Source: Geodermatophilaceae bacterium (GTDB lineage: Bacteria > Actinomycetota > Actinomycetes > Mycobacteriales > Geodermatophilaceae). From it: a stretch of DNA of 6,053 nucleotides. Shown piece by piece: positions 1-5,708 of this stretch. The DNA lies in assembly GCA_013812385.1 (NCBI GenBank), contig JACCTM010000209.1, positions 1-6,053 of the forward strand. Direction: 5' to 3'. The stretch's first letter is position 1, and each line of letters starts with the position of its first letter. The translations under genes and the position numbers were made by a program. The notes under the pieces were generated by a model. That model saw only the letters and a list, made by a program, of their open reading frames with translations, ran no database searches and was not told the DNA's origin.

Positions 1-1
1 G

Positions 2-214
2 GCGGCCTGGCTGATCGAGCAGGCCGGCATTGCCAAGGGGTACGCCCGGGGCGCGGCTGCCGTGTCGGGCAAGCACACATTGGCGCTGACGAATCGCGGC
101 TCGGCGACCAGTGCCGACATTCTCTCGCTGGCCGCCGAGATCATGGACCGGGTCGAGGCGGCGTTCGGCGTACGACTGCATCCCGAGCCCCGCATCCCCC
201 GATTTTCCCCGTGA
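2..214 (+). CDS. murB: UDP-N-acetylmuramate dehydrogenase (MurB), C-terminal fragment
   Basis: The frame is open from the left edge to a TGA at 212-214 and gives the last 70 residues; the start and the FAD-binding part lie outside the window. The family reduces UDP-GlcNAc-enolpyruvate to UDP-MurNAc with NADPH in the cytoplasm, the second committed step of peptidoglycan precursor synthesis. The visible part matches the MurB C-terminal domain. It opens with AAWLIEQAG and continues with KGYARG, SGKHTLALTNRGSAT and an alpha-helical stretch. It closes with FGVRLHPEPRI, whose Glu corresponds to the conserved C-terminal active-site Glu. The stop codon lies within the left arm of a perfect 25-bp inverted repeat, so the last codons may have been set by that element. 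In M. tuberculosis murB also lies a few genes upstream of mshA, which supports the call. Truncation here is only by the window edge. Confidence 0.93.
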   Translation, partial: AAWLIEQAGIAKGYARGAAAVSGKHTLALTNRGSATSADILSLAAEIMDRVEAAFGVRLHPEPRIPRFSP

Positions 215-280
215 TCTTGACGTTGTTGTCGGTTCAGACACCCAAATCGGCCAGCGAACCGACAACAACGTCAAGATCAC
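211..280. repeat. Perfect 25-bp inverted repeat (possible terminator or palindromic element)
   Basis: Arms at 211-235 and 256-280 are exact reverse complements over 25 bp and enclose a 20-nt loop (236-255). The left arm begins GTGATCTTGACG and the right arm ends CGTCAAGATCAC. The arms are about 48% G+C, clearly lower than the flanking genes. The murB TGA (212-214) falls in the left arm. It could act as an intrinsic terminator between murB and the DUF998 gene. However, no T-run follows the right arm, and 25 perfect pairs exceed a usual actinobacterial terminator, so a dispersed palindromic element or MITE remnant is an alternative. Confidence 0.9.
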
Positions 281-291
281 CGTGCGGGCAC

Positions 292-297
292 TAGCCT
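292..297 (+). promoter_or_regulatory. Candidate -10 hexamer for a leaderless transcript of the DUF998 gene
   Basis: TAGCCT fits the actinobacterial TANNNT -10 pattern and ends 7 nt before the GTG at 305. That is the spacing expected if transcription starts at the first base of the start codon. No Shine-Dalgarno sequence is visible upstream of the GTG, which agrees with a leaderless mRNA. No convincing -35 element is seen. A hexamer this loose can occur by chance. Confidence 0.35.
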
Positions 298-304
298 CGG
301 TGCG

Positions 305-946
305 GTGCCGAACGAAGCGACCCCGTGGTGGGGCGTGCTGTCCTCGGCGGCGGCACCGACTCTGCTGATCGGTGGCTGGACCGTGGCCGCGGCCCGACAG
401 GAAACCCGGTTTGACTCACTCACCCAGACGATCAGTGCCCTGGCCGCTCTGGATGCCACCGATCGATGGGTGATGACCGCCGCGCTGGCCGGGATGGGGC
501 TCTCGCACGTCACGACCGCCCTGGCCTTGCGCGGTGCGGCCCTTCCGGGTCGGGTGGTCCTGGCCGCCGGCGGAGTGGCGACCCTGTTGGTCGCGGCCCT
601 CCCGCTGCCTACGGTGCTCGGCGACGGCGGCTCGACCCCACACACCGTCGTGGCCGCGATCTCCTTCGGGGCACTCGCCGTCTGGCCCGCGCTGGCGATG
701 CGTGCCAACCGCACGGACAACCGGATCGTGCGCACAACCGGCCCGGCCAAGCAGAAGATCCCCTGGGGGCTTCGGCGCACCGTGGCCGTAGCGGCCACGG
801 CGGTTCTGCTGGCTGGCGTCGGCTGGTTCGTCTCCGACCTGGGCCAGGAGGGTAGCCAGGTCGGCCTGTCCGAACGAGTGACCGCCGGCGCCCAAGCGCT
901 CTGGCCCCTCGCGGTCGTCCTGAGCACCCGGCTTGCCCGCCGCTAG
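305..946 (+). CDS. DUF998-family integral membrane protein
   Basis: This is a 213-residue hydrophobic protein with about six predicted membrane segments, near residues 10-28, 56-76, 82-101, 112-132, 158-176 and 192-208. Family hallmarks of DUF998 are FDSLTQTISALAA after the first segment, the following DRWVMTAALAGMGLSH, and GLSERVTAGAQALWPLAVVL near the C-terminus. The biochemical function of DUF998 proteins is not established; they are thought to be inner-membrane proteins. The start is taken as GTG 305, because in-frame upstream codons offer no start after the inverted repeat and the N-terminus has the expected length. No ribosome binding site is visible. It replaces the position held by lprQ after murB in M. 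tuberculosis. Its stop is four bases from the stop of the convergent SDR gene. The family call is good; the function is unknown. Confidence 0.82.
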   Translation: MPNEATPWWGVLSSAAAPTLLIGGWTVAAARQETRFDSLTQTISALAALDATDRWVMTAALAGMGLSHVTTALALRGAALPGRVVLAAGGVATLLVAALPLPTVLGDGGSTPHTVVAAISFGALAVWPALAMRANRTDNRIVRTTGPAKQKIPWGLRRTVAVAATAVLLAGVGWFVSDLGQEGSQVGLSERVTAGAQALWPLAVVLSTRLARR

Positions 947-950
947 GGCT

Positions 951-1733
951 TCACTCGGGTTCGCGATGGACCTTGTGCTGGGCGGCTTGAGCCAGCGGGC
1001 GCACCACCAGCAGGTCGACGTTGACGTGGTGTGGGCGGGTGATCGTCCAGGCGATGCAGTCGGCGATGTCGTCGGCCACCAGCGGTTCGCGCACTCCGGC
1101 ATAGACCGAGTCGGCCCGTGACTGGTCCCCGTCGAACCGGTTGAGGGAGAACTCCTCGGTCGCCACCATCCCGGGAGCGATGACCATCACGCGGACCGGT
1201 TGACCGGCCAGTTCCAGCCGCAGCGTCTCGGCGACGACATGCGTCCCGTGCTTTGCCGCGGTGTACCCGCCGCCGCCCTCGTAGACACCCAGACCGGCAG
1301 TCGAGCCGACCAGTACGACGTCCCCAGCCCCGCTGGCGATCAGCGCGGGAAGCAACGCCTTGGTCATCCGTACGACACCAAGGACATTCAGCTCATACAT
1401 CGCAATCCAGTCGCCCAGGTCTGCTTCGGCGACCGGGTCCATGCCGTACGCGCCCCCTGCGTTGTTGACCAGCACCCGGCAGACCGGCACCCGCGAGCAG
1501 AAGTCGTCGACCGAGAGTTGATCAGTGACATCCAGCCGATACGCGCTGCCCCCGGTCTCGGTAGCCAGCGCCTCCAGTCGGTCGAGGCGACGGGCGCCGA
1601 GCACCACGTGGAACCCCTCGCCGGCCAGCCGTCGGGCCGTCGCTGCCCCGATCCCGCTCGAGGCGCCGGTGACGACCGCAATCGGAAGCTCCGATGTGGG
1701 CATGTCCTGGCCGCTCTCGTGGTTGTCCTTCAT
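951..1733 (-). CDS. NADP-dependent short-chain dehydrogenase/reductase (SDR), Rv0484c-like
   Basis: This is a cytoplasmic oxidoreductase of 260 residues, the usual length of a classical SDR. The dinucleotide-binding motif TGASSGIG is at residues 22-29. Arg48-Arg49 after the second strand point to NADP(H). NNAG is at 90-93. The catalytic tetrad can be read as Asn116, Ser144, Tyr157 and Lys161 (YTAAK), followed by APG near 186-188. The C-terminus VDLLVVRPLAQA resembles YdfG-type NADP-dependent reductases of 3-hydroxy acids or related alcohols, but the substrate cannot be told from sequence. The ATG at 1733 is chosen because AGGA lies 8 nt upstream; an internal ATG at 1703 (249 aa) is the alternative. 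It is divergent from mshA across 86 bp, as Rv0484c is near mshA in M. tuberculosis, which suggests a conserved but unexplained link. Confidence 0.92.
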   Translation of the reverse strand: MKDNHESGQDMPTSELPIAVVTGASSGIGAATARRLAGEGFHVVLGARRLDRLEALATETGGSAYRLDVTDQLSVDDFCSRVPVCRVLVNNAGGAYGMDPVAEADLGDWIAMYELNVLGVVRMTKALLPALIASGAGDVVLVGSTAGLGVYEGGGGYTAAKHGTHVVAETLRLELAGQPVRVMVIAPGMVATEEFSLNRFDGDQSRADSVYAGVREPLVADDIADCIAWTITRPHHVNVDLLVVRPLAQAAQHKVHREPE

Positions 1734-1741
1734 GGAGATCA

Positions 1742-1745
1742 TCCT
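1742..1745 (-). promoter_or_regulatory. Ribosome binding site of the SDR gene
   Basis: On the minus strand AGGA stands 8 nt before the ATG at 1733. This favours that start over the ATG at 1742, which would have AGG directly adjacent, and over the ATG at 1703, which has only an AGG that is too close. Confidence 0.55.
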
Positions 1746-1761
1746 GCCCGAGCACAGCCCT

Positions 1762-1781
1762 GCGACAGGATGGGTTGTCGC
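1762..1781. promoter_or_regulatory. 20-bp dyad in the SDR/mshA divergent region (candidate operator)
   Basis: GCGACA (1762-1767) and TGTCGC (1776-1781) form a perfect 6-bp inverted repeat around an 8-nt spacer. It lies near the centre of the divergent intergenic region, 28 nt from the SDR start and 38 nt from the mshA start, where a shared regulator could act on both. A second small dyad, GTCCG-A-CGGAC (1790-1800), follows closely. No clear -35/-10 pair for either gene could be placed. Operator function is inference from position and symmetry only. Confidence 0.4.
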
Positions 1782-1807
1782 CAGACCGGGTCCGACGGAC
1801 GAGATGT

Positions 1808-1812
1808 GGAGG
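1808..1812 (+). promoter_or_regulatory. Ribosome binding site of mshA
   Basis: GGAGG lies 7 nt upstream of the ATG at 1820. It decides this start over in-frame codons further upstream (as far as 1694), which would run into the divergent SDR gene. Confidence 0.8.
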
Positions 1813-1819
1813 TAGGCCG

Positions 1820-3082
1820 ATGACTGAACGGGCACTTCCCCAGCGCGTGGCTACTCTCTCGGTGCACACATCACCGCTGGACCAACCTGGTGCCGGTGAT
1901 GCCGGCGGCATGAACGTGTTCATCGTCGAGGTGTCCAAGCGGCTGGCCACCCAGGGCATCGAGGTGGACGTGTTCACGCGGGCCACGGCCAGTGGTTTGG
2001 CCCCGGTCGAGGTGCTGGCTCCTGGGGTCAACGTGCGGCACATCACCGCCGGCCCGTACGAAGGCCTGGCCAAGAACGACCTGCCGGCCCAGCTGTGCGC
2101 GTTCACCTCGGCGGTGCTACGGGCCGAGGCGAGCCAGGATCCGGGCCACTACGACGTGATCCACTCCCACTACTGGCTTTCTGGCCAGGTCGGCTGGCTG
2201 GCGCGCGACCGCTGGGGCGTTCCGCTGATCCACTCGGCGCATACCCTGGCCAAGGTCAAGAACGCCCTGCTCGCCGAAGGGGATGCGCCGGAACCGAGGT
2301 CGCGAGTCATCGGCGAGGAACAGGTGGTGGCCGAAGCCGACCGGCTGATCGCCTCGACCCCGGACGAAGCCGCCCAGCTGGTGCAGTGGTACGACGCCGA
2401 CCCGGCCAAGGTACTGACCATCCCACCGGGAGTGGACCTGGATCGGTTCCGGCCGGCGCCCGGCGCGCGGACCCGCCTCGGCGTACCCGATGACGCACTC
2501 GTCCTGCTCTTCGTCGGCCGAATCCAGCCGCTCAAGGCGCCCGACCTGCTGCTTCGGGCGGCCGCGCACCTGATCGCCTACGACCCGGCGCTGCGCTCGA
2601 AAGTCATTGTCTACGTCATCGGCGCGCCCAGCGGTTCCGGCCTGGACGAACCGACCTCCCTGCTGGCGCTGGCCAACACCCTCGGCATCGCCGACCGGGT
2701 GCGCTTCCGTGCCCCGATGCCTCCGGACGACCTGGCCGATTACTACCGCGCGGCCGATGTGGCGGTCGTCCCGAGCCACAACGAGTCCTTCGGGCTGGTG
2801 GCGCTGGAGGCGCAGGCCTGCGGCACGCCGGTGGTGGCTGCCCGGGTCGGAGGGCTGGTGACGGCGGTGGCCGACGGCAGATCCGGGCTGCTCGTGGACG
2901 GGCATCGGTCGCCCGACTACGCCGATGCGATCACCAAGGTGCTGGGCGATCGGACGGCGTTCTCCCGAGCGGCCGTCGAGCACGCCAGCCGATTCTCCTG
3001 GGACCGTACGACCGGCTTGTTGCTCGATGCCTACGCCGACGCGATGACCAGCCCGGTGTTCGGCGCCGGGCCGGCGCGTTGA
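1820..3082 (+). CDS. mshA: D-inositol-3-phosphate glycosyltransferase (MshA), mycothiol synthesis
   Basis: This is a 420-residue GT4-family enzyme (GT-B fold). It transfers GlcNAc from UDP-GlcNAc to 1D-myo-inositol 3-phosphate, the first step of mycothiol synthesis in the cytoplasm. The N-terminal acceptor domain carries HTSPLDQPGAGDAGGMN (residues 16-32). Lys85, Tyr118 (HSHYW), Thr142 (HTLAK) and Arg162 align with the inositol-phosphate ligands known for the Corynebacterium glutamicum enzyme. The C-terminal donor domain shows GRIQPLKAP with Arg234 and Lys239. It also has the EX7E motif Glu322...Glu330 in NESFGLVALE, which binds the UDP-sugar. The length is close to that of C. glutamicum MshA, and it lacks the longer N-terminus of the M. 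tuberculosis protein. A strong GGAGG sets the start. The stop TGA overlaps the next ATG by one base, so it heads an operon with the YbjN-like and MFS genes. Confidence 0.97.
   Translation: MTERALPQRVATLSVHTSPLDQPGAGDAGGMNVFIVEVSKRLATQGIEVDVFTRATASGLAPVEVLAPGVNVRHITAGPYEGLAKNDLPAQLCAFTSAVLRAEASQDPGHYDVIHSHYWLSGQVGWLARDRWGVPLIHSAHTLAKVKNALLAEGDAPEPRSRVIGEEQVVAEADRLIASTPDEAAQLVQWYDADPAKVLTIPPGVDLDRFRPAPGARTRLGVPDDALVLLFVGRIQPLKAPDLLLRAAAHLIAYDPALRSKVIVYVIGAPSGSGLDEPTSLLALANTLGIADRVRFRAPMPPDDLADYYRAADVAVVPSHNESFGLVALEAQACGTPVVAARVGGLVTAVADGRSGLLVDGHRSPDYADAITKVLGDRTAFSRAAVEHASRFSWDRTTGLLLDAYADAMTSPVFGAGPAR
3063..3077 (+). other. GC-only hairpin just before the YbjN-like start
   Basis: GCGCCG (3063-3068) and CGGCGC (3072-3077) pair perfectly around a 3-nt loop, ending 4 nt before the ATG at 3082. 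It lies inside the mshA 3' end. It could mask the start region unless ribosomes translating mshA open it, in line with translational coupling. In DNA this GC-rich, chance formation is quite possible. Confidence 0.35.
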
Positions 3083-3645
3083 TGGGCGAGGAGAACCGCG
3101 CCGGCGGCGAGAGCCCGGACGTCGCCGGCGTTATCGCGGCTGCACTGGAGGAACGCGAACTCAGCTACGAACGACCGGAGCCGAGCCGGTTCGTCGTGAC
3201 CCTGCCGGGCGCCAAGAAGCTGCAGACGATCTGCTGGCTCATCATCGGAGCGCACGCGCTGCGGATCGAGGCGTTCGTCTGCCGGCAACCCGACGAGAAC
3301 CGTGAGCAGCTCTGGACCTATCTGCTGCAACACAACTCACGCATGTACGGCGTTGCCTACAGCATCGACTCGGTCGGCGACATCTATCTCGTCGGTCGGC
3401 TCGGCCTGCACGCGGTGACTGCCGACGAGATCGACCGGGTTCTCGGCTCGGTCCTGACCTACGCCGACGAGCACTTCAACACGATGCTCGAGATCGGCTT
3501 CGGGACCTCGATCCGACGGGAGTGGGACTGGCGGGTCAACCGCGGTGAGTCGCTGGCCAATCTGGCGGCATTCGCTGACTTCGTCCAGCGCCCCGCGCCC
3601 GGCGCCGCCGGTGCCACCAGCAACGAGACTGGCGCAGATTCGTGA
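3082..3645 (+). CDS. YbjN-domain protein, Rv0487-like
   Basis: This is a soluble protein of 187 residues with no signal peptide or membrane segment. It resembles the YbjN family (type III secretion chaperone-like fold) and the gene that follows mshA in M. tuberculosis. Visible landmarks are a short helical N-terminus, a central beta-rich core (RFVVTLPG, TICWLIIGAHALRIEAFV, MYGVAYSIDSVGDIYLVGRL), and HFNTMLEIGFGTSIRREWDWR near residues 131-151. An Ala/Gly/Thr-rich tail after about 171 is probably disordered. The molecular function is unknown; some relatives are described only as possible regulators or chaperones. ATG 3082 overlaps the mshA TGA by one base (TGATG) and has no Shine-Dalgarno of its own, so translation is probably coupled. 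The TTG one codon earlier is a less likely start. The stop overlaps the MFS start. Confidence 0.85.
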   Translation: MGEENRAGGESPDVAGVIAAALEERELSYERPEPSRFVVTLPGAKKLQTICWLIIGAHALRIEAFVCRQPDENREQLWTYLLQHNSRMYGVAYSIDSVGDIYLVGRLGLHAVTADEIDRVLGSVLTYADEHFNTMLEIGFGTSIRREWDWRVNRGESLANLAAFADFVQRPAPGAAGATSNETGADS

Positions 3646-5300
3646 CTCACCCCAGCCAGGATCCGGCTTACGCCCGGCTGCTCGACACTGAGCCGCACGT
3701 CGGACACGAACGACGTTGGCCGATTCTCGGCGTTCTCACCATCTGCCTGGTGGTGGTGATCATGGGCAACACGATCCTCAATGTGGCCCTACGCCGGATC
3801 CAGGAGGATCTCCAGGCCACCCAGGGTGAATTGCAGTGGGCGGTCGATGCCTACATCCTGGTCTTCGCCGGACTGCTGTTCACCTGGGGCATCCTGGGCG
3901 ATCGCTTCGGTCGGCGGCTCGTCCTGGTAAGCGGCCTCGCGATCTTCGCCGTCGCCTCGGTCTTCGCCGCCTATTCCGACACCGCGTTGGAACTCATCGT
4001 CTGGCGCGCGCTGATGGGCGTCGGCGGAGCGGCCGTACAGCCGGCCACCCTCGCCGTCATAACGAACATATTTCCCACGGGGGAGCGGGGTAAGGCGATC
4101 GGGGTCTGGGCCGGCACGTCAGGGATGGCGATCGCGGTCGGCCCGATGGCCGGAGGCTTCCTGCTCGAGCACTTCTGGTGGGGGTCAGTCTTCCTGCTCA
4201 ACGTGCCGATCGCGATCGCCGGGCTGGTACTGAGCCTGTGGCTGGTCCCCGAATCACGGGACCCCTCACCGGGTCGGATCGACGTCGGGGGCGTGCTGCT
4301 CTCGATCGCCGCTCTCGGGCTCCTGGTATTCGGACTCATTCGTGGCGGCGAGGGCGACGGTTGGCTGCGGCTGACAGTGCTCGGGCCGGCAGTGGCCGGT
4401 CTGTTGCTGCTGGCCCTGTTCATCTATACCCAACGCCGCTCTGTATCACCGGCTCTGGACGTGAGCCTCTTCAACAACCCCTCCTTCTCCTCGGCCGCGG
4501 CCGCCCTGGGGCTGGTCTTCTTCGCCCTGTTGGGCGCGACGTTCTTCCTGGTCTTCTATCTGCAGGGCGTTCGCGGTTATTCGCCGTTGCAGAGTGGCGC
4601 AGTCCTCCTGCCGGTGGCCGTTGCCATCGCGATCTTCGCGCCACGGAGTTCGACACTCGTCGTGCGATACGGAGCCAAGGCGGTCACCGCCACCGGCATG
4701 CTTATCATCGCGGCCTCCTTCGGTGGGTTCGTTTTCCTGCAGGAGTCGACGCCGCTGTGGATCCTGCTGGTCCTGCTCTTCGTGCAGGGGGTCGGGATGG
4801 GCAACACAATGGCCCCGGCGACCGAGTCGATCATGTCGGTCGTCCCCAGGGAGAAGGCCGGCGCCGGGTCAGCGGTCAACAACTCGGTGCGCCAGGTCGG
4901 CGGTGCGCTCGGCGTGGCGATCCTCGGCTCGCTGCTGAACTCGTTGTACGCGGGTCGGGTCACACCCTCGTTGTCCGCGTTGCCCGCACAGCAGTCAGAT
5001 ATAGCGCGCGAGTCGTTGGTGGGAGCGCTGAGCCTGGGCAATGGCGCTGTCGAGGAGAGCGCCAAGAACGCCTTTGTCTGGGCGATGCACGTCACCTCGA
5101 TCGCTACGTGCGCGGTCGTCCTGGTGGCGGCATTGATCGTTCTCGTGTGGCTGCCGGGACGACCGTCGTACGGGAGACCGGAGGTTGAATCGTCGACTTC
5201 TCTGATGTGCCCTGGGACGCCCGGGGAGCCGAAAGGTCGGATCAGCAGTGAAGTGCCGGGCCTACCGTTTCGCGGCCGGCTGCTGAGACCGGGTGGGTGA
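3642..5300 (+). CDS. DHA2-type MFS efflux transporter, 14 membrane segments
   Basis: This is a 552-residue inner-membrane protein of the EmrB/QacA drug:H+ antiporter group. About 14 hydrophobic segments can be placed, from residue 26 to about 504. Motif A, GILGDRFGRR (83-92), sits between TM2 and TM3. VDAY with Asp69 in TM2 fits motif D1, and Arg122 in TM4 fits motif B. The antiporter motif C is seen as GTSGMAIAVGPMAGGF (158-173). The substrate cannot be predicted. The GTG start at 3642 overlaps the preceding TGA by 4 bp (GTGA) and has no clear ribosome binding site, pointing to coupling with mshA and the YbjN-like gene. The last ~40 residues after VWLPGRP are polar, Pro/Gly/Arg-rich and use rarer codons (AGA, CTA, TTT, AAA), unlike the body of the gene. 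The tail may be a late extension. The stop is 5 bp from the convergent VOC gene. Confidence 0.93.
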   Translation: MTHPSQDPAYARLLDTEPHVGHERRWPILGVLTICLVVVIMGNTILNVALRRIQEDLQATQGELQWAVDAYILVFAGLLFTWGILGDRFGRRLVLVSGLAIFAVASVFAAYSDTALELIVWRALMGVGGAAVQPATLAVITNIFPTGERGKAIGVWAGTSGMAIAVGPMAGGFLLEHFWWGSVFLLNVPIAIAGLVLSLWLVPESRDPSPGRIDVGGVLLSIAALGLLVFGLIRGGEGDGWLRLTVLGPAVAGLLLLALFIYTQRRSVSPALDVSLFNNPSFSSAAAALGLVFFALLGATFFLVFYLQGVRGYSPLQSGAVLLPVAVAIAIFAPRSSTLVVRYGAKAVTATGMLIIAASFGGFVFLQESTPLWILLVLLFVQGVGMGNTMAPATESIMSVVPREKAGAGSAVNNSVRQVGGALGVAILGSLLNSLYAGRVTPSLSALPAQQSDIARESLVGALSLGNGAVEESAKNAFVWAMHVTSIATCAVVLVAALIVLVWLPGRPSYGRPEVESSTSLMCPGTPGEPKGRISSEVPGLPFRGRLLRPGG

Positions 5301-5316
5301 GACCATCATCCCAACC
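5291..5316. terminator. Weak hairpin spanning two convergent stops (possible bidirectional terminator)
   Basis: GGGTGGG (5291-5297) can pair with CCCAACC (5310-5316), six of seven pairs matching, around a 12-nt loop. The stop codons of both the MFS gene (5298-5300) and the minus-strand VOC gene (5306-5308) lie in that loop. There is no T-run on either side. Position is the main argument. Confidence 0.25.
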
Positions 5317-5683
5317 AGAGGCAGAACGGGTGCCCCGCCGGGTCGAGGCAGACCCGAACGTCCTCCTGCGGCTGTCGATCGGCGAGCGTGGCGCCAATGC
5401 TGGTGGCGTGCCCGACCGCCCGGTCCAGGTTGTCGACGCGAATCTCGAGGTGCATCATCATCTGCTGGTCACCGGGGCCAGCCGGCCAGACCGGTCGAAC
5501 GAAGTCGGACTCGGACTGGAACGCGAGGGCTGTCCCGCCAGCAGGACTTCTCAGCATCACCCAATCCGGCTCATCGGTCGTGATGTCCCAGCCCAGCAGC
5601 CGCTGATAGAAGCGAGCCAGCTCCACTGGATCGGGAGCGCCGATGTTGACGGTGGTCAGGGTCAGTTCGGGAGCCGGTGTCAT
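5306..5683 (-). CDS. VOC-superfamily (glyoxalase/bleomycin-resistance-like) protein
   Basis: This is a small cytoplasmic protein of 125 residues made of the two beta-alpha-beta-beta-beta modules of the vicinal oxygen chelate superfamily. Module one is TTVNIGAPDPVELARFYQRLLGWD (split by position: TTVNIGAP at 10-17, ARFYQRLLGW at 23-32). Module two starts at HLEIRVDNLDRAV (78-90) and ends with DPAGHPFCLWLG. His78 is at a usual metal-ligand position, while the matching site in the first module is Asn13, so a complete metal centre is uncertain. Members include glyoxalases, antibiotic-binding proteins, thiol transferases and many of unknown role; I cannot choose. ATG 5683 is preferred because GGAGG lies 7 nt upstream; a TTG two codons earlier is weaker. 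It lies 25 bp downstream of the cupin gene on the same strand, probably in one operon. Confidence 0.88.
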   Translation of the reverse strand: MTPAPELTLTTVNIGAPDPVELARFYQRLLGWDITTDEPDWVMLRSPAGGTALAFQSESDFVRPVWPAGPGDQQMMMHLEIRVDNLDRAVGHATSIGATLADRQPQEDVRVCLDPAGHPFCLWLG

Positions 5684-5690
5684 GAGCAAA

Positions 5691-5695
5691 CCTCC
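5691..5695 (-). promoter_or_regulatory. Ribosome binding site of the VOC gene
   Basis: GGAGG on the minus strand stands 7 nt before the ATG at 5683 and sets that start. It lies in the 25-bp gap after the cupin stop. Confidence 0.75.
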
Positions 5696-5708
5696 GCGGA
5701 TACCGACA

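Noticed and set aside
277..927. Long minus-strand open frame (216 codons) opposite the DUF998 gene
   Set aside because: It is antisense to a recognisable membrane protein. Its translation is Arg/Ala/Thr-rich without any motif, as expected of a GC-rich shadow.
416..1102. Minus-strand open frame of 228 codons across the DUF998 and SDR 3' ends
   Set aside because: It overlaps two supported genes in another frame; the translation is low-complexity Gly/Arg/Pro-rich with no domain.
1694..1819. Longer mshA frame beginning upstream at 1694
   Set aside because: The added residues are Arg/Ser/Cys-rich and overlap the SDR gene; GGAGG sits just before ATG 1820.
1200..1823. Plus-strand open frame of 207 codons opposite the SDR gene
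   Set aside because: The minus strand encodes a complete SDR with all catalytic residues; the plus-strand product is Arg/Gln/Asp-rich with no domain.
1734..1835. Longer SDR start, extending the frame back to 1835
   Set aside because: It would overlap the mshA start on the other strand and adds residues with no SDR similarity; an AGGA-preceded ATG at 1733 fits the family length.
2117..2983. Minus-strand open frame of 288 codons opposite mshA
   Set aside because: mshA is unmistakable on the other strand and the antisense product shows no family motif.
4178..5188. Plus-strand open frame of 336 codons inside the MFS gene
   Set aside because: It is a +1-type shadow of a clear 14-TM transporter and is Arg/Gly-rich with no hydrophobic segments.
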